Assembly (NCBI RefSeq): GCF_021916785.1
Contig: NZ_JAKCFC010000005.1
Coordinates: forward strand, 248,001 to 312,000
Length of the DNA: 64,000 nucleotides
From: Mycolicibacterium lacusdiani
GTDB lineage: Bacteria; Actinomycetota; Actinomycetes; Mycobacteriales; Mycobacteriaceae
Direction: 5' to 3'
The stretch's first letter is position 1; each line of letters starts with the position of its first letter. Under the pieces are notes generated by a model, which was not told where the DNA came from, made no database searches, and saw only the letters and a program-made list of their open reading frames with translations. Shown here one piece after another: positions 50,270-58,306 of this stretch. The translations under genes and the position numbers were made by a program.

Positions 50270-51025
50270 TTGAATGACGCACCGCTGATCCTGCTGCCTG
50301 CCGTGGACGTGGTCGAGGGCAAGGCCGTTCGACTCGTGCAGGGCCAGGCAGGCAGCGAGACCGATTACGGCTCTGCGGTCGACGCGGCCCTGGCCTGGCA
50401 GCGCGACGGCGCCGAGTGGATCCACCTCGTCGACCTCGACGCGGCGTTCGGCCGCGGGTCGAACCGGGAACTGCTCGCCGAGGTCATCGGCCAACTGGAC
50501 GTGGCGGTGGAACTGTCGGGCGGCATCCGTGACGACGAGTCGCTGCGCGCGGCGCTCGAAAGCGGTTGCGCCCGAGTCAATCTGGGTACCGCGGCGCTGG
50601 AGAACCCGCAGTGGTGCGCGCGCATGATCGCCGAGCACGGCGACAAGGTGGCCGTCGGCCTCGACGTCAAGATCGACCCATCGATGCCAGGCGGCGGGTA
50701 CCGACTCCGCGGCCGTGGCTGGGAGACCGATGGTGGCGACCTGTGGGAGATCCTGGACCGGCTCGACGCCGAGGGGTGCTCGCGCTACGTCGTCACCGAC
50801 GTGACCAAGGACGGCACCCTCAATGGCCCGAACCTGGAGTTGCTCTCCGCCGTCGCTGCGCGCACCGAGGCTCCCGTCATCGCGTCGGGCGGCGTGTCCA
50901 GCATCGACGACCTGCGTGCGATCGCCACGCTGACCGGCGAGGGCGTCGAGGGCGCGATCGTCGGGAAGGCGCTCTACGCTGGGCGGTTCACGTTGCCCGA
51001 GGCACTCGACGCCGTGAGTCGGTAG
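50270..51025 (+). CDS. priA: Phosphoribosyl isomerase PriA (HisA, probably also TrpF)
   Basis: This 251-residue (beta/alpha)8 enzyme isomerises ProFAR in histidine synthesis. Motifs are ILLPAVDVVEGKAVRLVQGQ, WIHLVDLDAAFGRGSN, VELSGGIRDDESL, VTDVTKDGTLNGPN and VIASGGVSSIDDL; the second catalytic aspartate is in the DVTKDG loop. In actinobacteria this enzyme (PriA) also performs the TrpF reaction, and no trpF occurs in the trp genes of this window. The reading frame has no ATG or GTG near the expected start, so TTG at 50270 (LNDAPLILLPAVDV), five bases after the hisH stop, is called. Confidence 0.93.
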   Translation: MNDAPLILLPAVDVVEGKAVRLVQGQAGSETDYGSAVDAALAWQRDGAEWIHLVDLDAAFGRGSNRELLAEVIGQLDVAVELSGGIRDDESLRAALESGCARVNLGTAALENPQWCARMIAEHGDKVAVGLDVKIDPSMPGGGYRLRGRGWETDGGDLWEILDRLDAEGCSRYVVTDVTKDGTLNGPNLELLSAVAARTEAPVIASGGVSSIDDLRAIATLTGEGVEGAIVGKALYAGRFTLPEALDAVSR

Positions 51026-51030
51026 CCGCG

Positions 51031-51849
51031 GTGGCTCTAGACGATGCGGACCTCGACGGTCTGGTGGCCGCCGCTGCCGCGGTCCTCGACGACGCGGCCA
51101 AGCCGTTCATCGAAGGCCACCGGGCAGACTCCGCCGTGCAGAAGAAGGGCAACGACTTCGCGACCGAGGTCGACCTCGCCATCGAACGTCAGGTGGTGGC
51201 CGCGCTCGAGTCCACGACCGGGATCGGCGTGCACGGTGAGGAATTCGGCGGTGCCGACCTGAAGTCGCATCACGTGTGGGTGCTCGACCCGATCGACGGA
51301 ACGTTCAACTACGCCGCGGGACTGCCGACGGCGGGGATCCTGCTGGGCCTGCTGCGCGACGGCGAGCCGGTGGCCGGGTTGACGTGGCTGCCCTTCACGG
51401 GCCAGCGGTACACGGCGGTGGTCGGTGGCCCGTTGCGCGTCAACGGGATCGAGCAGCCCCGCCTGGAACGCACCAACCTCGACGACGCCGTGGTGGGCAG
51501 TGGCTCCTTCAACATCGACTCCCGCGGCAGGTTTCCCGGCGCCTACCGGGTGGCGTTCCTGGAGAAGTTGAGCCAGAAGTGCTCCCGGATGCGGATGCAC
51601 GGCGCCACGGGCGTGGACTTCGCCTACGCGGCGGCCGGTGTCCTGGGTGCCGCCATCAGCTTCGGTCACCACGTGTGGGATCACGCTGCCGGTGTGGCGC
51701 TCGTCCGCGCGGCGGGCGGCGTCGTGACCGACCTCGCAGGCGAGGAGTGGACGGTCGAATCGCAGTCGGCCCTGGCCGGGTCGCCGGGTGTGCACGGCGA
51801 ACTGCTCGAGGTCTTCGGATCGATCGGCGATCCGGGGGACTATCGATGA
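51031..51849 (+). CDS. impA: Inositol-monophosphatase-family phosphatase ImpA
   Basis: This 272-residue metal-dependent phosphatase has motif 1 around GVHGEEFGG, the metal motif LDPIDGTFNYAAGLP and the late WDHAAGVALVRAAGG motif, all intact. The family includes inositol monophosphatases and, in actinobacteria, histidinol-phosphate phosphatases (HisN). Because hisB here lacks a phosphatase domain and this gene lies inside the his operon, it could serve that step. In M. tuberculosis the equivalent is called ImpA and the HisN role has been given to another gene. The start is GTG at 51031, five bases after priA; its end overlaps hisF. Confidence 0.88.
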   Translation: MALDDADLDGLVAAAAAVLDDAAKPFIEGHRADSAVQKKGNDFATEVDLAIERQVVAALESTTGIGVHGEEFGGADLKSHHVWVLDPIDGTFNYAAGLPTAGILLGLLRDGEPVAGLTWLPFTGQRYTAVVGGPLRVNGIEQPRLERTNLDDAVVGSGSFNIDSRGRFPGAYRVAFLEKLSQKCSRMRMHGATGVDFAYAAAGVLGAAISFGHHVWDHAAGVALVRAAGGVVTDLAGEEWTVESQSALAGSPGVHGELLEVFGSIGDPGDYR

Positions 51850-52634
51850 ACCACCATGGCGAAGGTCTGGCGGTACGGGTCATCCCGTGTCTGGACGTCG
51901 ACGCTGGACGCGTGGTCAAGGGCGTCAACTTCGAGAATCTGCGCGACGCCGGGGATCCCGTCGAACTGGCGGCGGTCTACGACGCCGAGGGCGCCGACGA
52001 ACTGACCTTCCTCGACGTCACGGCGTCGTCGTCGGGTCGGTCGACGATGCTGGAGGTGGTGCGGCGCACCGCCGAACAGGTCTTCATCCCGTTGACCGTC
52101 GGTGGTGGGGTGCGCTCCATCGAGGACGTCGACACCCTGCTCCGTGCGGGTGCGGACAAGGTCTCGGTGAACACCGCGGCGATCGCGCGGCCCGACCTGC
52201 TGGGGGAGTTGTCCCGGCAGTTCGGCTCGCAGTGCATCGTGCTGTCGGTCGACGCGCGCACGGTACCGGCGGGTGCGGCGCCGACGACGTCGGGCTGGGA
52301 GGTCACCACGCACGGCGGGCGTCGCGGTACCGGCATCGACGCCGTCGAATGGGCAAGGCGGGGGGCGGAACTCGGCGTCGGCGAGATCCTGCTCAACTCC
52401 ATGGACGCCGACGGCACGAAGGCCGGCTTCGACCTCGACATGTTGCGTGCGGTGCGGGCCGCGGTCACCGTGCCCGTGATCGCCAGCGGCGGCGCCGGCG
52501 CGGCAGACCACTTCGCGCCCGCGGTCGATGCGGGTGCCGATGCGGTGTTGGCCGCCAGCGTGTTCCACTTCAAGGAGTTGAGCATCGGCGAGGTGAAGTC
52601 GGCGATGGCGGAGCAAGGGATCGTGGTGCGATGA
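51846..52634 (+). CDS. hisF: Imidazole glycerol phosphate synthase, cyclase subunit
   Basis: This 262-residue (beta/alpha)8 cyclase uses ammonia from HisH to form imidazole glycerol phosphate and AICAR. The first catalytic aspartate is in VIPCLDVDAGRVVKGVNF, the second in LLNSMDADGTKAGFD, with the phosphate loops PLTVGGGVRS and VIASGGAGAADHF. ATG 51846 overlaps impA by four bases, and its stop overlaps hisI by four bases. Confidence 0.96.
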   Translation: MNHHGEGLAVRVIPCLDVDAGRVVKGVNFENLRDAGDPVELAAVYDAEGADELTFLDVTASSSGRSTMLEVVRRTAEQVFIPLTVGGGVRSIEDVDTLLRAGADKVSVNTAAIARPDLLGELSRQFGSQCIVLSVDARTVPAGAAPTTSGWEVTTHGGRRGTGIDAVEWARRGAELGVGEILLNSMDADGTKAGFDLDMLRAVRAAVTVPVIASGGAGAADHFAPAVDAGADAVLAASVFHFKELSIGEVKSAMAEQGIVVR

Positions 52635-52981
52635 AAGGCTTGGACCCCGCAATCGCGGCACGCCTCAAGCGCGACGCGAACGGCCTGTTCGTGGCGGTGG
52701 CGCAGGAGCGCGCGACCGGTCAGGTGCTGATGGTCGCGTGGATGGACGACGAGGCGCTGGCGCGCACGCTGGCCACCCGGAACGCGACGTACTACTCGCG
52801 GTCCCGCGCCGAGTACTGGGTCAAGGGGGAGACGTCCGGGCACACCCAGTACGTGCACTCGGTGCGTCTGGATTGCGATGGCGACACGGTCCTGCTCGAG
52901 GTGGATCAGGTGGGGGCGGCCTGTCACACGGGGGCGCACGCCTGCTTCGACGCGGACGTGCTCCTCGCGGCCGACGGGTAG
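52631..52981 (+). CDS. hisI: Phosphoribosyl-AMP cyclohydrolase
   Basis: This 116-residue enzyme opens the adenine ring of PR-AMP. The signature VAWMDDEALARTLATRNATYYSRSR is followed by WVKGETSGHTQYV and the zinc-binding VDQVGAACHTGAHACF. It is monofunctional; the PR-ATP pyrophosphatase (hisE) is not fused or adjacent. It is the last gene of the operon and ends 24 bases before the convergent ABC ATPase gene. Confidence 0.95.
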   Translation: MKGLDPAIAARLKRDANGLFVAVAQERATGQVLMVAWMDDEALARTLATRNATYYSRSRAEYWVKGETSGHTQYVHSVRLDCDGDTVLLEVDQVGAACHTGAHACFDADVLLAADG

Positions 52982-53005
52982 CGCCTCACCGAACACGGCG
53001 GCTTC

Positions 53006-53803
53006 TCACACGTCGTAGCGCGTCGCCTTGGCCCGCGCGGACCAGCGGCCCTCGGAGTAGCCGACCCGAACGGGATGCGAGAACGCCGTGGTCACGTTGT
53101 CGGTCGTGACGACCTCGCGGGCGCGGCCCGACGCCACGGTGCTGCCGTCGGCGATGAGCAGTGCGTGCGTCGTGGTGGTCGGAAGTTCCTCGAGGTGGTG
53201 GGTGACCAGAATCGACGCGATGTCGGGATGCGTGTCGTCGAGGCCGTCCATCGTCTCCAGCAGTTGTTCGCGGGCAGCGACGTCGAGGCCGGTGGTCGGT
53301 TCGTCGAGGAGCAGCAACCGGGGCTCGGCGACGAGCGCTCTGGCGATCAGTGCCCGGCCGCGCTCGCCTTGCGAGAGCATCGGCCACCGGTCATCGGCCT
53401 TGTGCGACAACCCGACCGAGTCCACCATCGCATCCGCGCGCGCCAGTTCGTCGGGGCCGGGTGCCCATCGGATCGGCAGGTCGATCGTGGCGGTGATTCC
53501 GGTCAGCACCACTTCCCGCACGGTCAGCGGGGATTGCAGCCGGTGCCGGGGGTTGACGTGCCCGATGTGGCGTCGCACGGCTGCCAGGTCCACCCGGCCC
53601 ATCTGCTGGCCGAGGACCCGGACCGTTCCCGTGGTCGGAAAGGTCACCGCCGCACAGAATCCGAGCAGCGTGCTCTTGCCCGCCCCGTTGGGGCCGAGCA
53701 GCGCCCAGTGGTCGCCGGGTTCGACGGTCAGGGAGATGCCGTCGATGATCTGCTTGCCATCGCGGCGGAACGTGACGTCCGCCAGTTCGAGGACGGGCGT
53801 CAC
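53006..53803 (-). CDS. Stand-alone ABC ATPase
   Basis: This 265-residue ATP-binding cassette protein has Walker A GPNGAGKST (residues 37-45), a variant signature LSQGERGRALIARAL, Walker B LLLLDEPTTGLD and H-loop VTHHLEELP. The LSQGE signature and overall length resemble the YlmA/ModF-like group, whose transport partner is often unknown. No permease gene is nearby. The start is GTG at 53803, overlapping the bcp stop by four bases, so the two are co-translated. A link with oxidative stress is only suggested by that coupling. Confidence 0.85.
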   Translation of the reverse strand: MTPVLELADVTFRRDGKQIIDGISLTVEPGDHWALLGPNGAGKSTLLGFCAAVTFPTTGTVRVLGQQMGRVDLAAVRRHIGHVNPRHRLQSPLTVREVVLTGITATIDLPIRWAPGPDELARADAMVDSVGLSHKADDRWPMLSQGERGRALIARALVAEPRLLLLDEPTTGLDVAAREQLLETMDGLDDTHPDIASILVTHHLEELPTTTTHALLIADGSTVASGRAREVVTTDNVTTAFSHPVRVGYSEGRWSARAKATRYDV

Positions 53804-54273
53804 GCCGACTGACGCTGCCGCAGCACCTCCAGCGCCTTGTCGGCATGGGTGTCCATGCTGAACTCGCTGGCGATGACGTCGAGCACCGTGCGGTCGGTGT
53901 CGATGACGAACGTGGTGCGCTTGACCGGCATCAGCTTGCCGAGCAGGCCGCGCTTGACGCCGAAGGCCGTGGCGACCGTGCCGTCGACGTCCGACAGCAA
54001 CGGGTAGTCGAAGTTCTGTTGCTCGGCGAACTTGGCCTGCTTGGCCACGGCGTCCGCGCTGATGCCGACCCGGGCCGCGCCGACGGCGGCGAACTCGGCG
54101 GCCAGGTCGCGGAAGTGGCAGGCCTCCTTCGTGCACCCCGGCGTCATCGCGGCGGGGTAGAAGAAGAGGACGACCGGCCCGCCGGCGAGCAGGCTGGTCA
54201 GGCTGCGGGCCGTTCCGGTCTGATCGGGCAGCTCGAAGTCGGCGACGCGGTCGCCCTGCTTGATCGATGTCAT
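53800..54273 (-). CDS. bcp: Bacterioferritin comigratory protein-type peroxiredoxin
   Basis: This 157-residue thiol peroxidase reduces hydrogen peroxide and organic peroxides. The peroxidatic Cys47 lies in FFYPAAMTPGCTKEAC, with Cys52 five residues on as the likely resolving cysteine, the pattern of atypical 2-Cys Bcp/PrxQ enzymes. The thioredoxin-fold segment VGISADAVAKQAKFAEQQNF follows. It matches M. tuberculosis bcpB by position. ATG 54273; divergent from the dioxygenase-like gene with 103 bases between starts. Confidence 0.93.
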   Translation of the reverse strand: MTSIKQGDRVADFELPDQTGTARSLTSLLAGGPVVLFFYPAAMTPGCTKEACHFRDLAAEFAAVGAARVGISADAVAKQAKFAEQQNFDYPLLSDVDGTVATAFGVKRGLLGKLMPVKRTTFVIDTDRTVLDVIASEFSMDTHADKALEVLRQRQSA

Positions 54274-54376
54274 GGGCAGTCACGCTACGCCCCGGTCGTG
54301 CACCTCCGCGGCCGTGCACGACCGCACCGGGAAAACCGTTGGCGTCCCCGGTGTTCGGGGTGACAAGCTCACGGCG

Positions 54377-55087
54377 ATGGTCGAACTCGACGCCTTCCTG
54401 GCCAACGGATATGCCCGCATCGAGCAGGCGGTGCCGCGCGCGGTCGCCGACGATGCGCGCGACCGGTTGTGGCGCCAGCTCGGTGCGTCACCCGACGGTC
54501 CGTGGACCGAACCCGTGCGGTGGGCAGCCGACCTGACCGGAGATGGGTCGTTCGGCGAGCTGGTGGCGAGTCCGGCCCTCGCGGCGGCGCTCGACGGGAT
54601 TTGTGGCGTCGGTCGGTGGCGTCCCCGTGGATCGCTGGGCAACGTCCCGGTCCGGTTTCCGGTGCCGCCAACGGCCGACGATCGGGGCTGGCACGTCGAC
54701 GCGAACACCCCGAGCGCCGACGGGTCGTGGTCGGTCTCCGGCAGGCCGCACGCCGTGCTGCTGCTGACCCTGCTCTCCGACGTGGGACCCGACGATGCGC
54801 CGACCAGAATCCGGGCGGGTTCGCACCGCGACGTCGCCAGGGTGCTGGGTCCCGAACCGCTGAACCCGTTCGTCGCGGGGCCCATCGTCGACGCGGCGAG
54901 CGCGGGCCGACCGGTGCACCGTGCGACGGGTGGGCCGGGCGACATGTACGTGCTGCATCCGTTCACCGTGCACGCGGCCGACGAGCACCGCGGCCGCACC
55001 CCGCGGTTCATGGCGCAGGCGCCGATCATGCTGACGAGTCCGGTCGAGCCGGGAGCCGCGACACCGCTGGCGTCGGTGTTCGACTAG
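54377..55087 (+). CDS. Phytanoyl-CoA dioxygenase-family protein
   Basis: This 236-residue protein belongs to the PhyH-like Fe(II)/2-oxoglutarate oxygenases. The iron-binding His-x-Asp is in DDRGWHVDANTP, and the distal histidine in LHPFTVHAADEHRG, with RTPRFMAQAPIML as the 2-oxoglutarate-binding arginine region. The double-stranded beta-helix order is intact, so it is probably active, but its substrate cannot be inferred. ATG 54377 gives a standard start (MVELDAFLANGYARIE); a longer frame begins at 54260 in the divergent promoter region. It lies 42 bases upstream of trpE. Confidence 0.8.
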   Translation: MVELDAFLANGYARIEQAVPRAVADDARDRLWRQLGASPDGPWTEPVRWAADLTGDGSFGELVASPALAAALDGICGVGRWRPRGSLGNVPVRFPVPPTADDRGWHVDANTPSADGSWSVSGRPHAVLLLTLLSDVGPDDAPTRIRAGSHRDVARVLGPEPLNPFVAGPIVDAASAGRPVHRATGGPGDMYVLHPFTVHAADEHRGRTPRFMAQAPIMLTSPVEPGAATPLASVFD

Positions 55088-55129
55088 CTGAGTCGCGGCA
55101 CCCCGCCCGCGATCTGGGAGGATCGACGC

Positions 55130-56695
55130 GTGCAACACGCCACCAGTCCTTCGCGCGAGCGCTCGTCGGCCGCTGCGGATTCGTCGCTCGCCGTGACCAC
55201 CTCGCGTGAGACCTTCCGCGCGCTGGCCGCCGAGCACCGGGTGGTTCCGGTGACTCGCAAGGTGCTCGCCGACAGCGAGACGCCGCTGTCGGCCTACCGC
55301 AAGCTCGCGGGCAACCGCCCCGGCACGTTCCTGCTGGAGTCCGCCGAGAACGGCCGGTCGTGGTCGCGGTGGTCGTTCATCGGGGCGGGCGCCCCGTCGG
55401 CGCTGACAGTGCGCGACGGGGAAGCCGCCTGGCTGGGGGTCACGCCGAAGGATGCGCCGAGTGGCGGCGACCCGCTACAGGCGTTGCGGTCCACGCTGGA
55501 CCTGCTCGCGACGGCCGCGGTTCCCGGGTTGCCGCCGCTGTCGAGTGGGCTGGTCGGGTTCTTCGCCTATGACATGGTCCGCCGCCTGGAGCGGCTGCCG
55601 TCGACGACCGTCGACGACCTCGGACTCCCGGACATGCTGCTGCTACTGGCGACCGACGTCGCCGCCGTCGACCACCACGAGGGCACGATCACACTGATCG
55701 CCAACGCGGTGAACTGGAACGGCACCGAGGAACGCGTCGACTGGGCCTACGAGGACGCCGTGGCGCGTCTCGACGTGATGACGGCCGCGCTCGGCCAACC
55801 ACTCGGATCGACCGTCGCCACGTTCAGCCGCCCGCAGCCCCAGCACCGTTCGCAACGCACCGTGGAGGAGTACACGGCCATCGTCGACAAGCTGGTCGGC
55901 GACATCGAAGCCGGTGAGGCGTTCCAGGTGGTGCCGTCCCAGCGGTTCGAGATGGACACCGCGGCGGACCCGTTCGACGTCTACCGCATGCTGCGGGTCA
56001 CCAACCCGAGCCCGTACATGTATCTGCTCAACGTTCCGAACGACGCGGGCGAACTCGACTTCTCCATCGTCGGGTCCAGCCCGGAGGCACTGGTCACCGT
56101 CAAGGACGGCAGGGCGACCACCCATCCGATCGCGGGGACCCGCTGGCGCGGGGAGACCGAGGAGGAGGACGTCCTGCTCGAGAAGGACCTGCTGAGCGAC
56201 GAGAAGGAGCGCGCCGAGCACCTGATGCTCGTCGACCTCGGACGCAACGATCTGGGTCGGGTCTGCGTGCCGGGGACGGTCCGGGTCGAGGACTACAGCC
56301 ACATCGAGCGCTACAGCCACGTCATGCACCTGGTGTCGACCGTCACCGGGGAACTCGCGTCGGACAAGTCGGCGCTCGACGCCATCACCGCGTGCTTTCC
56401 CGCAGGGACGCTGTCGGGGGCGCCGAAGGTCCGCGCCATGCAGCTCATCGAGGAGGTCGAGATGACCCGGCGCGGCCTCTACGGCGGCGTCCTTGGCTAC
56501 CTCGACTTCGCGGGCAACGCCGACTTCGCCATCGCGATCCGGACTGCCCTGATGCGCTCGGGCACCGCCTACGTGCAGGCGGGCGGCGGCGTGGTCGCGG
56601 ACTCGAACGGCCCGTACGAGTTCGCAGAGGCGTCGAACAAGGCGCGGGCAGTGCTGGCGGCCATCGCCGCCGCCGAGACACTGGCCGAGCCGTGA
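55130..56695 (+). CDS. trpE: Anthranilate synthase component I
   Basis: This 521-residue enzyme converts chorismate and ammonia to anthranilate. C-terminal chorismate-binding motifs are intact: IAGTRWRGETEEED, LVDLGRNDLGRVCVPG, CFPAGTLSGAPKVRAMQLIEE and YVQAGGGVVADSNG. The regulatory tryptophan-binding region near residue 50 contains FLLESAENGRSWSRWSFIG. The start is GTG at 55130 after GGGAGGA. No leader peptide rich in Trp codons is visible in the 42 bases upstream. Its glutaminase partner trpG and trpD are not in the window. Its end overlaps the next gene by four bases. Confidence 0.95.
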   Translation: MQHATSPSRERSSAAADSSLAVTTSRETFRALAAEHRVVPVTRKVLADSETPLSAYRKLAGNRPGTFLLESAENGRSWSRWSFIGAGAPSALTVRDGEAAWLGVTPKDAPSGGDPLQALRSTLDLLATAAVPGLPPLSSGLVGFFAYDMVRRLERLPSTTVDDLGLPDMLLLLATDVAAVDHHEGTITLIANAVNWNGTEERVDWAYEDAVARLDVMTAALGQPLGSTVATFSRPQPQHRSQRTVEEYTAIVDKLVGDIEAGEAFQVVPSQRFEMDTAADPFDVYRMLRVTNPSPYMYLLNVPNDAGELDFSIVGSSPEALVTVKDGRATTHPIAGTRWRGETEEEDVLLEKDLLSDEKERAEHLMLVDLGRNDLGRVCVPGTVRVEDYSHIERYSHVMHLVSTVTGELASDKSALDAITACFPAGTLSGAPKVRAMQLIEEVEMTRRGLYGGVLGYLDFAGNADFAIAIRTALMRSGTAYVQAGGGVVADSNGPYEFAEASNKARAVLAAIAAAETLAEP

Positions 56696-57297
56696 CCCGG
56701 ATCGGCCAGCTGCTCCTGGTGACGGCCGCCCTGGCGCTGTGGGGAGCGTCGCGTCTGACGTGGGTGACCCTCGAGTCGGCCGACGGACTGGGTCAACCGC
56801 GTATGACGACGTTGTCCGGGGCGGATTGGTCTGCGGCGATGGTGCCCGTCGCGCTCCTGCTCGCCGCGGCTGCGCTGGCGCCGCTGGCCGTCCGCGGCTG
56901 GCCGCTGCGGGCCGTGGCGGTGCTGCTCGCGGTGGTGAGCGCGGGGCTCGGCTACCTGGCCATCTCGCTGTGGGTGGTGCCGGACGTGGCCGCCTATGCC
57001 GCGTCCGCCGTCGACCTGCCGGTGCATGCGCTGGTCGGGAGCGACCGCCAGTACGTCGGTGCGATCCTCACGCTGCTCGCCGCCGTCATGACCCTGGTGG
57101 CGGCCGTGCTGCTCCTGCGATCGGCGAAACACCCACGCGTGACGAGCACGAAGTACGCCGCGCCCGCGGCCCGGCGCGAGGTGGCGGCACGCGAGCCGGC
57201 TGCGGAATCCGGTGACGAGAAGTTGAACGAACGCTTGATCTGGGATGCGCTCGACGAGGGCCGCGACCCGACCACCGATCACACCGAGGGTCGGTGA
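56692..57297 (+). CDS. Trp-operon-associated membrane protein (TIGR02234 type)
   Basis: This 201-residue protein has four hydrophobic segments: LLLVTAALALWGASRLTWV, VALLLAAAALAPLAVRGW, AVAVLLAVVSAGLGYLAISL and AILTLLAAVMTLVAAVLLL. A charged cytoplasmic tail ends RLIWDALDEGRDPT. It matches the actinobacterial family found between trpE and trpC (M. tuberculosis Rv1610). Function is unknown; its position suggests a role tied to tryptophan production or export. GTG 56692 overlaps the trpE stop. Confidence 0.85.
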   Translation: MTRIGQLLLVTAALALWGASRLTWVTLESADGLGQPRMTTLSGADWSAAMVPVALLLAAAALAPLAVRGWPLRAVAVLLAVVSAGLGYLAISLWVVPDVAAYAASAVDLPVHALVGSDRQYVGAILTLLAAVMTLVAAVLLLRSAKHPRVTSTKYAAPAARREVAAREPAAESGDEKLNERLIWDALDEGRDPTTDHTEGR

Positions 57298-57389
57298 CGG
57301 TAGGTGGCCCGCTGGCGGTTACGCTTTGGTTCTGAACGATCCGGTTGCATCCGGGTCCCCGGACTTGCTCGGAAGGACATCGACGGCAC

Positions 57390-58208
57390 ATGAGCCCGGC
57401 TACCGTGCTCGACTCCATCATCGAGGGAGTCCGCGCCGACGTCGCCGCGCGCGAGGCCGCGCTCAGTCTGACCGACGTCAAGGCCAAGGCGAAGGCCGCG
57501 GCTCCGGCGCGTGACGTCCTCGCCGCGCTACGCGAACCCGGTATCGGCGTCATCGCCGAGGTGAAGCGGGCGAGCCCGTCGCGCGGTGCCTTGGCGAACA
57601 TCACCGATCCCGCCAAGCTGGCCAGCGCCTACCAGGACGGCGGCGCCCGCGTGATCAGCGTCTTGACCGAGGAACGTCGGTTCAACGGGTCGCTCGACGA
57701 CCTCGACGCCGTCCGCGCGGCCGTGTCGATCCCGGTCCTGCGCAAGGACTTCATCGTGGGCCCGTACCAGATCCACGAGGCCCGCGCGCACGGCGCGGAC
57801 ATGCTGCTGCTGATCGTCGCCGCTCTGGAGCAGCAGGCCCTCGAGTCGATGATCGACCGCACCGAATCCCTCGGCATGACGCCGCTGGTCGAGGTGCACA
57901 CCGAGGAAGAGGCCGACCGTGCGCTGCAGGCCGGTGCGCGCGTGATCGGGGTCAATGCAAGGGATTTGAAGACCCTCGAGGTCGACCGTGACTGCTTTGC
58001 GCGCATCGCACCGGGCCTGCCCTCGAATGTGATCCGCATTGCCGAGTCCGGTGTCCGTGGCACTGCCGATCTGTTGGCCTACGCCGGAGCCGGCGCCGAT
58101 GCCGTCCTGGTCGGTGAGGGTCTGGTCACCAGTGGTGACCCCCGGAGTGCCGTGGCCGATCTCGTCAACGCAGGCAATCACCCGTCCTGCCCCAAACCGT
58201 CGCGCTGA
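57390..58208 (+). CDS. trpC: Indole-3-glycerol-phosphate synthase
   Basis: This 272-residue (beta/alpha)8 enzyme forms indole-3-glycerol phosphate from CdRP. Diagnostic regions are VIAEVKRASPSRGALANI, ISVLTEERRFNGSLDDL, VLRKDFIVGPYQIHEARA with the catalytic lysine, and IAESGVRGTADL. It is not fused to trpF. ATG 57390 follows GGAAGGAC. A 92-base gap upstream contains a -10-like TACGCT at 57320-57325, so an internal promoter is possible. Confidence 0.95.
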   Translation: MSPATVLDSIIEGVRADVAAREAALSLTDVKAKAKAAAPARDVLAALREPGIGVIAEVKRASPSRGALANITDPAKLASAYQDGGARVISVLTEERRFNGSLDDLDAVRAAVSIPVLRKDFIVGPYQIHEARAHGADMLLLIVAALEQQALESMIDRTESLGMTPLVEVHTEEEADRALQAGARVIGVNARDLKTLEVDRDCFARIAPGLPSNVIRIAESGVRGTADLLAYAGAGADAVLVGEGLVTSGDPRSAVADLVNAGNHPSCPKPSR

Positions 58209-58230
58209 CCTGGCGCGAACCGCTCGCGCG

Positions 58231-58248
58231 ATGAGAACGATGCGATGA
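58231..58248 (+). CDS. Five-codon mini-ORF upstream of trpB (MRTMR)
   Basis: ATG at 58231 opens five codons (MRTMR) ending TGA at 58246-58248. The stop overlaps the ATG of the next mini-ORF (ATGA at 58245). No ribosome site is evident. It is listed because it is the first link of a chain of overlapping short frames leading to trpB; translation is unproven. Confidence 0.25.
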   Translation: MRTMR

Positions 58249-58306
58249 GCCGCCTGCGCGAAGAGAAGAAGATCCGATGAGCCGTTTGCGCGAAGAAGAG
58301 AATGCC
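58243..58306 (+). repeat. Tandem 32-bp imperfect repeat spanning the trpB start
   Basis: Copy 1 (58243-58274) and copy 2 (58275-58306) both begin CGATGAGCCG, followed by a CTG/TTG codon and GCGCGAAGA. The period of 32 is not a multiple of three, so the same start sequence MSRLREE is read in two different frames, once as a mini-ORF and once as the trpB N terminus. Confidence 0.75.
58245..58280 (+). CDS. Eleven-codon mini-ORF upstream of trpB (MSRLREEKKIR)
   Basis: ATG at 58245 opens eleven codons and stops at TGA 58278-58280, overlapping the trpB ATG at 58277 by four bases. Its first seven residues duplicate those of trpB. The AGAGAAGAAGAT stretch inside it is the only purine-rich ribosome-site-like sequence before trpB, so ribosomes translating it would reinitiate on trpB. 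It is probably a coupling peptide rather than a functional protein. Confidence 0.35.
   Translation: MSRLREEKKIR

Noticed and set aside
55088..55129. Possible trp attenuator or leader peptide before trpE
   Set aside because: The 42-base gap has no Trp-rich short frame and no alternative hairpins that could act as an attenuator.
57356..57376. TCCGGG/CCCGGA inverted repeat before trpC as a terminator
   Set aside because: The two-base centre is too small for an RNA loop, there is no T-run, and the genes on both sides belong to the same pathway.
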